Shown here piece after piece: positions 54,881 to 64,000 of a stretch of DNA of 64,000 nt. The stretch is from Metellina segmentata. Its lineage: Eukaryota; Arthropoda; Arachnida; Araneae; Tetragnathidae. How positions within the stretch are numbered: the first letter of the stretch is position 1; each line of letters starts with the position of its first letter. The notes under the pieces are model-generated. The model had not been told where the DNA came from and did not search any database. It saw nothing but the letters and a program-made list of their open reading frames with translations. Both the position numbers and the translations under genes were made by a program. The stretch is taken from NCBI GenBank assembly GCA_947359465.1, contig OX375872.1, forward strand, positions 7,944,137 through 8,008,136, in the 5' to 3' direction.

Positions 54881-55414
54881 ATGAACTTTCTGGTTCTCTA
54901 TTTTTAGCGCTGCAGTGAAAGTATGCCACAACACATGATATAATTATGCAGTGTAGGCAGTAAAGACCGAATTTAGACATCTGCTTAAATCAAGGTCACT
55001 CCTTATCAGCGGTAGCATAATGATAATAACAAAGCTAACAATCCTAAATGATCCAAGCCTACAAGTGATTCGAAATGTCTCATTTATTAGATCAATTGGA
55101 ATAGCTTTTCGTATCAAAGTAATCGATAATCAATAGAGTAGTGCATTGTAGATGGAAAACCCCAAACGGACATTTGATTATTCCACTTTAGGTTATTAGG
55201 ATATGACGAATGCGGAGTTGTGTCTTGCGAATATAATTACTTAAAGAATGAATTCACGTCCATGCAGAGATTTGTTTACACCCAGTTTCTGCAAATATGC
55301 GTGTGATATATGCAATCATGCAATGTGTTTATCCATACAACAAAACTATTAGAAGTGAATGTATTTTGATTCTATGGAAAAGAACTGGTATGAAAAGCTA
55401 TAAATTGTCTACTG
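54881..55414. other. No gene recognised
   Basis: AT-rich unique DNA between the mariner and hAT remnants. Confidence 0.4.
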
Positions 55415-55964
55415 CAGGCCTCGAAATAGATTTTTTAATACAGTTGGATACCTAAGTTTTTAAATTAGGTGCACAGGTTATATTTTAAGTGCATATTTAA
55501 AAATAAACGTAATGCAAGAGCATTAATGAAATATAAACTACTTTATAAGTTGGGTATATTTAAATAGGTTAGTAGTAGATGGTAAATAAAAATATTTAAA
55601 CAACTAAATTCTCCCTTCTCTCCAGCGCACGACTGTCGCGACAGTCGCTTCAACAAGAGCCATCTGGAAAATGTTTCGATCATCGGAAACTTCTGGTGGC
55701 AGTGACACAAGAAAACCTTCATCCTGCATAAACGCGTTATGGCCCAGCGATTTTGTTTTGGCATAGTGTGTATTTGGGAATTTTAATTACGTTCCTTTAG
55801 AGCAAGAGAGGTTGATACAAATATTTTGTTAAGACATCAAAATAACATAAAACACGCCCCCCCCCCTTTTTTTTTTCTTAACATTTGGTGCACCTAGCGG
55901 GGAAAAATTAGATGCACAATTTTATTTTCATGTGCACCTGTGCACCCGGGTATTTCGAGCCCTG
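55415..55964 (-). mobile_element. Non-autonomous hAT element, 550 bp, perfect 8-bp target duplication
   Basis: GTCTACTG stands at 55407-55414 and again at 55965-55972, a perfect 8-bp duplication. The element begins CAGGCCTCGAAATA, and the reverse complement of its right end is CAGGGCTCGAAATA, the CAGGG-type hAT terminus. GGTGCAC motifs recur near both ends. The interior carries a short minus-strand coding remnant (55605-55770). A run of C and T lies at about 55858-55878. Confidence 0.85.
55605..55770 (-). pseudogene. Short coding remnant inside the hAT element
   Basis: One minus-strand frame reads AKTKSLGHNAFMQDEGFLVS, LPPEVSDDRNIFQMALVEAT and VATVVRWREG before a stop. Its composition looks protein-like, and its place in a hAT element suggests a piece of transposase or of a captured gene. 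I cannot assign it to a domain. Confidence 0.35.
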
Positions 55965-56059
55965 GTCTACTGTAACTTAAAGTTCGAATATAGATTGAAA
56001 ATAGTGTTTCAACCCATTAAATAAATGCGTTTTTAATGACAAGTGAACAGATGTTATTT

Positions 56060-56245
56060 AAATGAAGTATCTTAAGGTGTACACAAGAAATCACGAAAAT
56101 CACCCAAAGTTTTGGTATTTTTATTGTTTTAAAGTACTTTCCAACTCCGTAAGTGTCAAATGATGCCAAGATCTTGTAAATATTTGAAATATTTTTCTAG
56201 TACAAAGGGTTTTGGTTTGTACTGTCACCATGTGCAAACATATTA
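56060..56245 (-). repeat. Dispersed repeat, short copy
   Basis: TATTTTTATTG, GATCTTGTAAATATT, a TTTTTCTAG block and TACTGTCACCATGT align with the copy at 35790-36180 in the same orientation. Confidence 0.55.
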
Positions 56246-57794
56246 TCAAAACTAAAAACAGTGATAACCAGTGACGTACACAAGAGAGAGGTTGGGGGTT
56301 CAAACCCCTCACATAGACCAATAGACTAAAAAAAAGACCGTAAATTTTTAATTTCAATTAAAATTGAAATTCACTATTCAGTTGAGAATCAACCCTTTTG
56401 GATTTTGATGGCAATCCTTTCTTTCTTCAAGTCGAAATAGGAAAAGAAAGGAAAAGAGTGTGAATTGAGCTTTTCTGACCTTGGTGTCCCGTTACATTTC
56501 CTTCGGATCGATCCCCTCAAGGGTATAGGGGAAAAATAAGAGGTCTTAAAGTTGAAAAAAAGGACACTGCGGACTGTTTCTCTCTGGTCAAGTCTTGACA
56601 GGTTCGACAGTGAGTAGAAGGGATATATCTTTGCCCTAACTGGTATCACCCAGGAAACTCTTCTAATTGGATGAGGTTGGGGGCAACGGATTTCTTAGAA
56701 AACTATTCACTTTTTTTTTTTTGGGGGGGGGGGGGTATGAGGGCTCTGCTCACATCAACCCTCTTCCTGCTCTCACTTCTCACTCTCAGTTTGACCATCA
56801 CATGACACATTTGGACGACACAAAAATAGTTTTTGTTTTGAAGCGTGATTTTTAATTACGTTTTTTGGGTGAGTACAATACAAATGTGTACTTTTAAATT
56901 TCATTTTTTGTTTTCATTCTGTTTTGATTCTATTGATCAGATCTCTTAATGTAGTTGCTTTAATATTCTGTTGTGCTTATAAAGTTTAAATTACACCTAA
57001 AACTTTAAGCTATTGCAAAAATCCTAACACATAATTTTTGTTTAGAGCTAACGCAGAAATATAAGCTTATATAAAACGAAATCTATTTCATTTTCTGCAG
57101 ATTTATTGCGATTAAGTTAGAGGTTTTGGGGATAATTTTACAGGGTCTTCTTAACTAGGATTTGTTTTATGTGTATGTAAAATATATTTTTGGGTCTTCA
57201 AGTCAAGTCAAGTAAAGTTTAATGCTTCAACAAACTTTTAAAGGGAAAAACAATTCATGAATATGTAATGGTCTTCTGAAATAAACTTTTTGAAACATAT
57301 TTTTTTTTTCATCTCGAATTTTTTGGTTGATTCTTGACCAGCTCCCCTGGGAAGACCCCTTGACAGTATTCTAAGAGATAATAAAGTTGTGCATTTAACA
57401 AATACATTTAAATGAGACACTTTTTTACAAAAAGGAACAAATGCTAAAATTGGAATAATATCTTTTTTGATTGATTCTTGTATAATATTTGAAGCGGAAT
57501 CGAATGGCGAGGCGACATTGAATTTGTTAAAACACGACCATAGTCACAAAGCAAAGGAAAATAGATATTTTTGATTAGATGAGTGACAGAACCTAAACGT
57601 GTTCATTGATCTCTATTCTGTGTGGCAGTTGTGACAGTCTGAGGAGGAAATCAATTGAGATAGTAGGTTTAAATATATCTTTGAACGTAATGCAATTGAA
57701 TCGGACCTTCAGAAGGGGGTGACAAGTGTGTGAAACCACTCCGTTTGATCGGGCATTGAATTGAATTTAAAATAAAACACCACTCATTTTATTT
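56246..57794. other. No gene recognised
   Basis: AT-rich DNA with a poly-G run at about 56713-56724. GGGGGTTCAAACCCC at about 56295 mimics a tRNA box B but has no box A. Antisense frames 56121-56357 and 56389-56649 have no known motif. Confidence 0.4.
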
Positions 57795-57965
57795 CATTAG
57801 GTAGCTAGTTAATTAACGTCGCACTGAAGCAATTGGCGACAGGATTAGTCCGGGGACAGCACCACGTAATTTTGAACCACTGCCAGGCCACAACAGATTT
57901 AACGTGCACCATCTCCTAGGTACACGATGGTCTTCCTAGTTTTGAATTCGCAACCATTCTTTGGT
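57795..57965 (-). repeat. SINE-1 copy with internal deletions
   Basis: GGTAGCTAGTTAATTAACGT, GCACTGAAGCAATTGGCGAC, GATTTAACGTGCACCATC and a degraded head with GAATTCGCAACC. Confidence 0.7.
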
Positions 57966-58650
57966 CTACCTTTATTTCATTCGGAGATATGCAAATGGAT
58001 AAGTTTCTTCTAAATGATGAAGTATGAAATGTGAGCCACTTTGTCGTCCAAACGAATATCGCTCTCTTCACCTGTTCATTCCCGTCATTTAAGATTGGCT
58101 TCTCAATGATCCGATTCTCTCTTAGAGTCGCTCTAAATAGAGCTGTCTGCTGCCTCCTCGAAAGCTTCGTTAGGCAACGCTAATTACAGTAGGATAGTGA
58201 TAAGGGACTCTAGGAAGGCATCCCAAATGACAATGCTTAATGCTGATGCACCCCTTCAGATAACAGTTATTTTAAGTTCATCTGAGGAGGAATACCTCCA
58301 TTAAACTTAATGACAGTGATACATGTACCATCCGGTAGACACATCACTAATGACAGACAAGTTGAAATTGAAACGTGAATTTTAAAGCCAACTTTTGGAG
58401 TGACTCGTGTGTTTGCGTAGCATTCGAGACCCAAGTTTCGTCAACACGTCGTTCGTCTCCGTCTCAATTTGTCTCATTTTTTTCTGTCTCGAGAGTTTCG
58501 CTTACCTATCCATGCTCACGCTTACTTTTAGTGTTCTACCTCTTGTGTCTTACTTAGCGGGGGCTTTAACTTGCCAAAAGTGCCTTCGCGTTGCAGTTAG
58601 AGGTAAACCTCGCAATTCCATGACCTGGCACTGTTAGTGAGCGCACGGGT
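57966..58650. other. Moderately GC-richer unique block, possible regulatory sequence
   Basis: About 58060-58420 is less AT-rich than its neighbours. It holds several homeodomain-type core sites (CTAATTAC, TTAATG, CTAATGAC) and no repeat of this window. The + frames 58375-58557 and 58407-58637 look hydrophobic but carry no recognisable motif. Confidence 0.3.
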
Positions 58651-59032
58651 GCTGTGATAATATTATATCTTAATTATGCCGAGGATTACTTTCACTTTTT
58701 TGCTCGATGACAGTTATTTATTTACTTAGCAAAAAATTCGTTTATTGAAAAAAAAAAACTTGGGGTTTAATCTTTTTTTTTTTTTTTGGTTTCAATTTTT
58801 GATTTAAGAATGTAAAAATGTAAAATAAATTTTTGCATTTATGAAATTAAATATGAACTAAATGTTTTCTATTTGATACACTCCCTGCTAAGCAGTTTCT
58901 GAGTGCCATTTTGAGGCCTTATGTACTGAAAACGGTCGATGTTATGAAAAAAAGTTTGATAAAAATTATCTATTTTTTCGCTTTTTGGAAACTTATGGAA
59001 TAAATATAATAAAAGTACGAAATGGGACAATA
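58651..59032. other. No gene recognised
   Basis: AT-rich, with poly-A and poly-T runs near 58750-58785. Confidence 0.45.
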
Positions 59033-60301
59033 TACAGGGGTTGGACAAAATAATATGAACAATTGTGAAAAAAAAGCACTCGAAAGAAACCTCTCGTATA
59101 CTCCTGCCCTCTAGCGGTGAAGGGTGCCACCTTGCGGATGAGAAAGTACACACATCAGTCTGCTACTAGCAGTGATAGAAGTCGGATGCGAAATATATTT
59201 CTGTGTTAAAATTGCATTATGGCTGACCTCTCTGATTTCGAAAGAGGCATGATTGTTGGGGCCTGTCTTGCTGGAGCCTCAGTAACGATAACGGCCACCC
59301 TTCTAGATGTTGGGAGGAGTACAGTGTCGACTGTAATGTCAGCATATTTGAAACAGGGAAAAACATCATCTAAAAAGCACAACAGTGGTCGAAAATCGAA
59401 GCTGAATGACAGAGACAGAAGTGGTTTGAAACGGATTGTGGCAAAAAAACACAAGACTACAGCCTCCCAGATAACATCTGAGATGAACACATATCTACAG
59501 AAAGCAGTTTCATCAAAAACTATCAGGCGTGAACTGCATATGGTAAATATTCATGGTATAGAGGTTATTTCAAAACCATTGATTACACAATGCAATGCTT
59601 TAAAGCGACGAATATGGTGTTGCGAGCATAAAAATTGGACACAACAACAATGGGAGAATGTAATATGGTCAGACGAATCGTCGTTCACATTATTCCCGAC
59701 AAATGGGCGTGTTTACGTTTGGAGAACGCCACCAGAAGCCTATCAAGTTGACTGTCTTCGGCCTACGATTAAGCATGGAAGCGGTTCAGTGATGATCTGG
59801 GGTGCGATATCACACCGTGGTCTTGACCCACTTGTTATTCTGAATGGCCGTGTTACAGGAGAGGTTATGTAAGTCTTCTGGCCGACCATCTTCACCCAAT
59901 GGTGCAAACTGTGTTTCCTGATAAACGACCAGTCTTCCAAGATGATAATACCCCCATAAACACCTGTGGAATTACCCGAGACTGGTTTTATGAACACGAC
60001 GATGTAATAGAGCATCTCATCTGGCCCCCTCAATCAGATCTCAATATAATTGAACCTTTGTGGGGTATTTTGGAAAACAAGCTGCGCAGTCGATTCCCAC
60101 CTCCAAGGACACTTTCTGAATTAGGGACTTTTTTGCAATTTGAGTGGAAACATATCCCTCTGAATGTTGTACGTGACTTATATTTGTCGATTCCACGTCT
60201 TATACAAGCTGTAATTCATGCAAAAGGAGGATCAACGGCCCTATTAATAAAAAAAAAATCTCATTTCACAGGTGTTCACATTATTTTGTCCAACCCCTGT
60301 A
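59033..60301 (+). mobile_element. Near-intact Tc1 element, 1269 bp
   Basis: The left end reads TACAGGGGTTGGACAAAATA, and the reverse complement of the right end starts with the same 20 bases. The inverted repeats differ at one of the first 28 positions. TA stands on each side (59031-59032, 60302-60303), the expected target duplication. One transposase gene nearly fills the element. Low divergence of the ends and a single frameshift point to a fairly young insertion. Confidence 0.93.
59219..60240 (+). pseudogene. Tc1-type transposase with one frameshift
   Basis: The protein starts MADLSDFERGMIVGACLAGA with paired helix-turn-helix regions: TATLLDVGRSTVSTVMSAY, and later TASQITSEMNTYLQKAV with SSKTIRRELHMVNIHG. 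A GRKSK stretch lies between them. The catalytic domain shows WSDESSF (first Asp), GSGSVMIWG, FQDDNTP (second Asp) and SDLNIIEPLW (Glu). A 1-nt frameshift near 59862 produces a stop at 59870. In the other frame the sequence continues YVSLLADHLHPMV and runs through IPRLIQAVIHAKGG. The usual SPDLN is SDLN here, so one codon seems lost just before the Glu block, giving 35 residues between the second Asp of QDD and the Glu. This enzyme class cuts and pastes its own element. This copy should be inactive unless frameshifted. Confidence 0.9.
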
Positions 60302-60734
60302 TATAGCAAACCATAAATTTTCATATTGAAACTGCATCATACATTAAAATGAAATACTGAAAACGGGATTTTATAGTTGGGAATGGCGTCAATATTGTAG
60401 TAGAGGAACTCTATTTTTGAAATTTTCAATAATCCTATAGCTGAAATAAAATAAGTTGAAAATATTTCAAATGCGTGTGTCTTGTAATATATGTTTCGGA
60501 ATTACTTTACTAATAGTTCCGTTTGCTTCATTTTTTCACTGAGTCCACGATTCAGTAATTAAAATCATTCCAATCATTTCGGTTTCTAATTCAACTCAAT
60601 ACAAGTCTGACTCTACTATTGCCGATAAAGCTTTTTAAGGTTCTCACAGTAAAAAAGACGGTACGAATTCAGATAAAAACTCTCCAAGTGCTTTTACCGA
60701 GGCATCTTGTTCATCCGGATCGGACGAATTGTGC
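60302..60734. other. No gene recognised
   Basis: AT-rich flank of the Tc1 element. Confidence 0.4.
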
Positions 60735-60875
60735 AATTGACATCATCAAAATGTCCATTTTGGAGGATGACCTTTGTAGTTTTCTTGGAATGACGAGATA
60801 TCTCGTCCATCAAGATCTGGTCAGTATTTTTCTAGCGACGAGATACCTTGTCGTGACAATCACAAGGGGGGTTAA
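60735..60875 (-). mobile_element. Palindrome-bearing MITE, copy 4 (partial, minus strand)
   Basis: The reverse complement opens TTAACCCCCCTTGTGATTG and carries GACAAGGTATCTCGTC, then GATCTTGATGGACGAGATAT with CTCGTC. It is the left part of the element seen at 42166-42378; its other end is not clear. Confidence 0.55.
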
Positions 60876-61319
60876 AGGGGCAAAAAAAATCAATTTTGTA
60901 TTTCCACGTAATTTTTTTTGTTGGAAACTAAGAACATGTGTGTCAAATTTGAAGTCGAAACATTGCTACGTCTAAGTTTAGCAGGGTATCATAGTACTTT
61001 ATTTGTTTGGTGGGTAATTAATTAACGGGTAATTTAGAGCCCAGAGTTGTATAGCCTAGGGACCTATATGTTGACTCAATTTTGAAAGCATATCTGCACC
61101 TATGTAAATCAGGGGGGTATTTTATAGCACTTCACTTTTTATAAGGGTAGTTAGAGAACAAATGCATGTATTTAGAGTGACTCAATTTTGAAAATATTTT
61201 TGCGTCTATTCGGATATTTTGAGTGTTTTTTTGGTTAAACGGATTTTTCATTAACAAATGTATATTTTTAGAATCTAGAGTGTAGACTTCATTTTTTGTC
61301 AAATGGGCAATTGAATAAC
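60876..61319. other. No gene recognised
   Basis: AT-rich DNA. A diverged direct repeat (TTTTAGAGTGACTCAATTTT / ATGTTGACTCAATTTTGAAA, each near GCATATCTGCACC or TTTTTGCGTC) is visible at 61060-61220. Confidence 0.35.
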
Positions 61320-61855
61320 AAACGCATGTTTTTAGAGTCGTGTTGCGAAGTCCACCGGCTCTCAACTTTTTTCAGTGTGCATACATCTTTTAAGTGCTGC
61401 CCTAAGCGGCGTCATAAATCGCGTTCCCGTGCAGAAGCCGGTAGGATTCCTCCGCAGTTGAAAGCAATCCGCCGTGAAGAGCCGTGATTCATGAGGCAAA
61501 AGGGGAGCCCATTTGGATCCATCCTAAAGTGTTTAGTGCTCTCCACGCCTACTCGGTTTCGGGCGAAAGAGCATCGGTGTCCCCTTTCCAGTCATCTTTC
61601 ATGATGTCAGATGGGGCTAATTAAGGATCGTGCAACCGACTGCAGTTCGAGTCCCAACAAATGACACGTATAAATAAAGACGCCGGGAGACAAATGGACG
61701 AGACTATTTGTGGCGGAAACAGTTGCGTCCTCGCGTCACCTGTAGAGCCTAGGACCTCCGAAGGAGCTGATGCTGAGGGATGAAGAACGTTGGAAGATTA
61801 GACTTCTTCCAAAAGTGCGATTCGGGGTTTTTCGAGACCTAGGTTAAGGTCACAA
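61320..61855. other. GC-rich block, no gene recognised
   Basis: More than 500 bp visibly richer in G+C and CpG than the surroundings, free of this window's repeats. CAGTGTGCATACATC near 61373 resembles a transposon end, and GTGTGCATACAT also occurs at 7188. A short plus frame (61296-61487) is not convincing. It could be an exon of another gene, a conserved element or an old transposon. Confidence 0.3.
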
Positions 61856-61859
61856 CAAT

Positions 61860-61990
61860 TCGTTATTCCGAGGGCTCGGATGTTCTCGTCATCTGATCGT
61901 GGTTCAAATTGCGAGCCCTAGGAACCTTTGGGATTGATCCCAGATCGTCGCCAATTACCGGTTGTATTGCTCAAGTGCGAATATAATTTT
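61860..61990 (+). repeat. SINE-1 3' half
   Basis: TCGTCATCTGATCGTGGTTC, TTTGGGATTGATCCCAGATC, GTCGCCAATTACCGGTTG and TTGCTCAAGTGCGA. Confidence 0.7.
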
Positions 61991-62084
61991 CTATCTAAAA
62001 CATTTTAATTTTAGATTGGGCAGTAAGTATGATAATAAAATAAACTTTCGCACACATGCACGAAACTATGGTAACATCTGAACA

Positions 62085-62185
62085 TGAATCAAAATGACGT
62101 AGTGTTGTCTTCGATCTTTCCCTTGGAGGATTTATCCCGGACCGTTGCTAATACCTCGTTGTATCGCAATTTTAACCTTTCCCAG
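62085..62185 (+). repeat. SINE-1 fragment
   Basis: AAAATGACGTAGTGTTGTCT, TCGATCTTTCCCTTGGAGG, ATCCCGGACCGTTGCTAATA. Middle-to-3' segment only. Confidence 0.65.
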
Positions 62186-62239
62186 GTTCATATGACTAAA
62201 ACTTTTTAATAATCACGCGATCCCCAAAATCATGTCGGG

Positions 62240-62268
62240 TTTCTTTGAATCCCGAGATATCTCGCCAG
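62240..62268. repeat. Solo palindrome related to the palindromic MITE
   Basis: CCCGAGATATCTCGCC keeps the core of the 16-bp palindrome. Confidence 0.35.
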
Positions 62269-62271
62269 TCA

Positions 62272-62450
62272 AGGTAGGTAGGTAGTTTAACGAACATCGC
62301 ACTTGAGCAACGCAGTGAGCTATTGGCGACGATCTGGGATCAATCCCAAAGGGAAAGACCGAGGACAACCCCAGTCATTTTGAGCTACGATCAGATGACA
62401 ACACTTGATTTGAATCCACGATAGATTTAACGTGCTAGAGTCTCTTGGTC
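62272..62450 (-). repeat. SINE-1 copy, minus strand
   Basis: GGTAGGTAGTTTAACGAACA, TCGCACTTGAGCAACGCAGT, TGGGATCAATCCCAAAGGGA, GATTTAACGTGCTAGAG. The head is missing. Confidence 0.75.
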
Positions 62451-62469
62451 GTGGCTTGTTGTAAGAGAT

Positions 62470-62645
62470 TAGCACAACCTCAAATGTCCTCAAGTTGGTC
62501 TGGTGTGGAAGACTAGAGAGTTCCTGCTGAGATGGTCATCTAACCGTGGTTCAAATGTTGTTATCCTCGTATCTTTCTTTTCGGGATTGGTCCATCAACA
62601 ATAGTCCGTTGTGTTGCTCCAGTACGACGTTAATTTTTTACCTAA
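62470..62645 (+). repeat. SINE-1 copy, plus strand
   Basis: CCTCAAATGTCCTCAAGTTG, GGTGTGGAAGACTAGAGAG, CATCTAACCGTGGTTCAAAT, and the end GTTGTGTTGCTCCAGTACG with ACGTTAAT. It forms an inverted pair with the copy just to its left. Confidence 0.75.
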
Positions 62646-63726
62646 CGTATGACTTGTGTCTGGCGCAGTATAATCTAATATAGCCCATAAAACCTTTGGA
62701 TCAACAACCCGGTATTTATTTAGCAACGTAACTGAAATGTCGTAGATTCATTTTGCTTTTGTTAAAGAAACGTATTTTTTAGAAATAAATTAGATGTTTG
62801 GGTATGGATTTTCTATCCACCTGTTCTGACACATGACAGAGCTAAATAAAAATGTCTCCATCACTTTATTGATATTAAATACAGCGCTGCAATTGGTTGA
62901 ACAAGACATTTACAATGGGTGTACGAAATTGAATGCCGTAAAAATCGATACAACCCAGTAATACAAAGTTCAAGATGGAGCCAATTACAAAATGAAACTG
63001 GGTGGGGAGTTTCGTAACAGTTTCCCTTTTGAACGGATATGTAAATCAAAAGAATGACGTCTGAGTAAAAAATATACAATCTTTCACTTATTGTACGTAT
63101 TGATGTTTTTTACTTTTATGCTATTACAAAAAAAAGCACGAAGTAATCCATCAGCAGTTGACTGGAATGTCATTTGCAAGTGGTTTCGTGCGAGACAGCA
63201 GGCAGTAGAGTTAACTGTGTCATGAAGTATGATACAGATTGCAAATTAATTTTGCAGTGTTTTTTGAATTACAGCCCTTCAACTTCTTTTATCGAAATAT
63301 ATTGATATCGAATAGAACTATTGCTTCAGTATTCATACTTCGGTCGTTATGTTTCTTGTATCATCACTATTCAGAATTTTGTTAGATATTATTAAGTGCC
63401 TATACTAGGGAAAGTTTTTAGTTTCAAGCTCAAATAACCAAAGTTAAAAAATTATTTGGACGACAAACACATGTATTTCAATTGTGGTCTATATTAATAC
63501 TTTTAGGATTAGTAAATAATTTTTCAACACTATTAAAAAATTTAAATGAATGAAATGTGCTTGGTCCCAAGTTAGGAGACTGGTTAACTAACATGTGACA
63601 GCATATGTTTTGCCTATTTGTTCCATATTAGAACCTATATAACTTACTTGGTGCGCAGCAGATTGTTTTAAAAAAATACTTTTCAATGTAACAAATCTGC
63701 AATGAATTAAGGTTTTGCCAATTACA
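62646..63726. other. No gene recognised
   Basis: AT-rich unique DNA. The minus-strand frame 62861-63079 carries no known motif. Confidence 0.4.
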
Positions 63727-63845
63727 TATAAAGACTTTCATTAATACAAACTCTGTATAATACACCACAAAAAAGGATTCCATTAATACCTCGGTATAAT
63801 ACACAAAAGGGTCTATATTAATACAAAGTATAGGAAATACAGTAA
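63727..63845. repeat. Short tandem repeat, about 40-bp unit, three copies
   Basis: ATTAATAC followed by an AAACTC-, CTC- or AAAG-type link and GTATAATACAC or GTATAGGAAATAC occurs three times. Confidence 0.6.
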
Positions 63846-64000
63846 AATAAAGCCTACATATCATTAACTACCTTCATTAACTTCTTTTAAAACTCGTTTT
63901 TTATTCTTTCCAACTCTAGTGTCTCCTGTACATCCTTCCAACACCGGAAAAGAAAAACTTTCTTTGATCCATTATAACTTCGCTCGGAGCTCATTTTGTA
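63846..64000. other. No gene recognised
   Basis: Short AT-rich end of the window; nothing identified. Confidence 0.4.

Noticed and set aside
56280..56310. Box-B-like GGGGGTTCAAACCCC
   Set aside because: No box A upstream and no shared repeat body; a simple palindrome explains it.
61296..61487. 63-residue ORF in the GC-rich block
   Set aside because: Basic, low-information sequence without a known motif; not enough to call a gene.
63175..63220. CKWFRARQQAVE in one plus-strand frame, reminiscent of a homeodomain recognition helix
   Set aside because: The core WFQNRR is not met, the preceding residues do not resemble a homeodomain, and the frame is closed within a few codons on the left.

Overview
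The window is eukaryotic, animal and probably arthropod. It is AT-rich, gene-poor and packed with transposable elements. The only host gene I recognise is the first coding exon of a ladybird/LBX-type homeobox gene at 26307-26862 (+). Its N-terminal LBX signatures are clear: an eh1-like FFIKDIL motif, RRHSIS just after it, and an SPLDALFEMTSKAF block. The exon ends at a textbook splice donor. No homeodomain exon was found in the following 37 kb on either strand, so intron 1 probably runs off the right end of the window. Abundant tRNA-derived SINEs, Tc1/mariner, piggyBac, hAT and Helitron elements fit an arthropod. A chelicerate such as a spider is my guess, but the sequence alone does not prove it.

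Layout. From 1 to 25 kb (upstream of the LBX exon): SINE copies, a five-unit tandem array (4780-5990), a Helitron split by an internally deleted piggyBac element (7621-10379, piggyBac 7814-9666), a LINE RNase H fragment wedged between SINE pieces (14578-15790), and a 3.2-kb minus-strand Helitron (18429-21624) that carries a 12-unit satellite with higher-order structure. From 25.4 to 26.9 kb: a GC-richer block with the putative 5' region and the LBX exon. From 26.9 to 44 kb: probable intron 1, poorer in autonomous transposon remnants, but with a long array of hairpin-bearing units (33.7-35.3 kb), small MITEs, a few SINEs and several GC-richer islands that could be regulatory. From 44 to 64 kb: dense mobile DNA. 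This part holds a second Helitron copy (44733-46279), several Tc1 fragments, and a Tc1 element split by a Harbinger-like element that itself holds a LINE fragment (47426-49940). It also holds an internally deleted mariner (about 54.35-54.88 kb), a 550-bp hAT element with a perfect 8-bp target duplication (55415-55964), and a nearly intact Tc1 element (59033-60301).

Several insertions can be dated relative to one another because the uninterrupted sequence is visible either in a paralogous copy or by joining the flanks: piggyBac in Helitron copy 1, Harbinger-like in Tc1, and a SINE in a tandem duplicate. The ladybird gene would act as a transcriptional regulator; nothing else here looks like part of a host pathway. 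All repeat family names are assigned from termini, target duplications and peptide motifs read by eye, not by database search.
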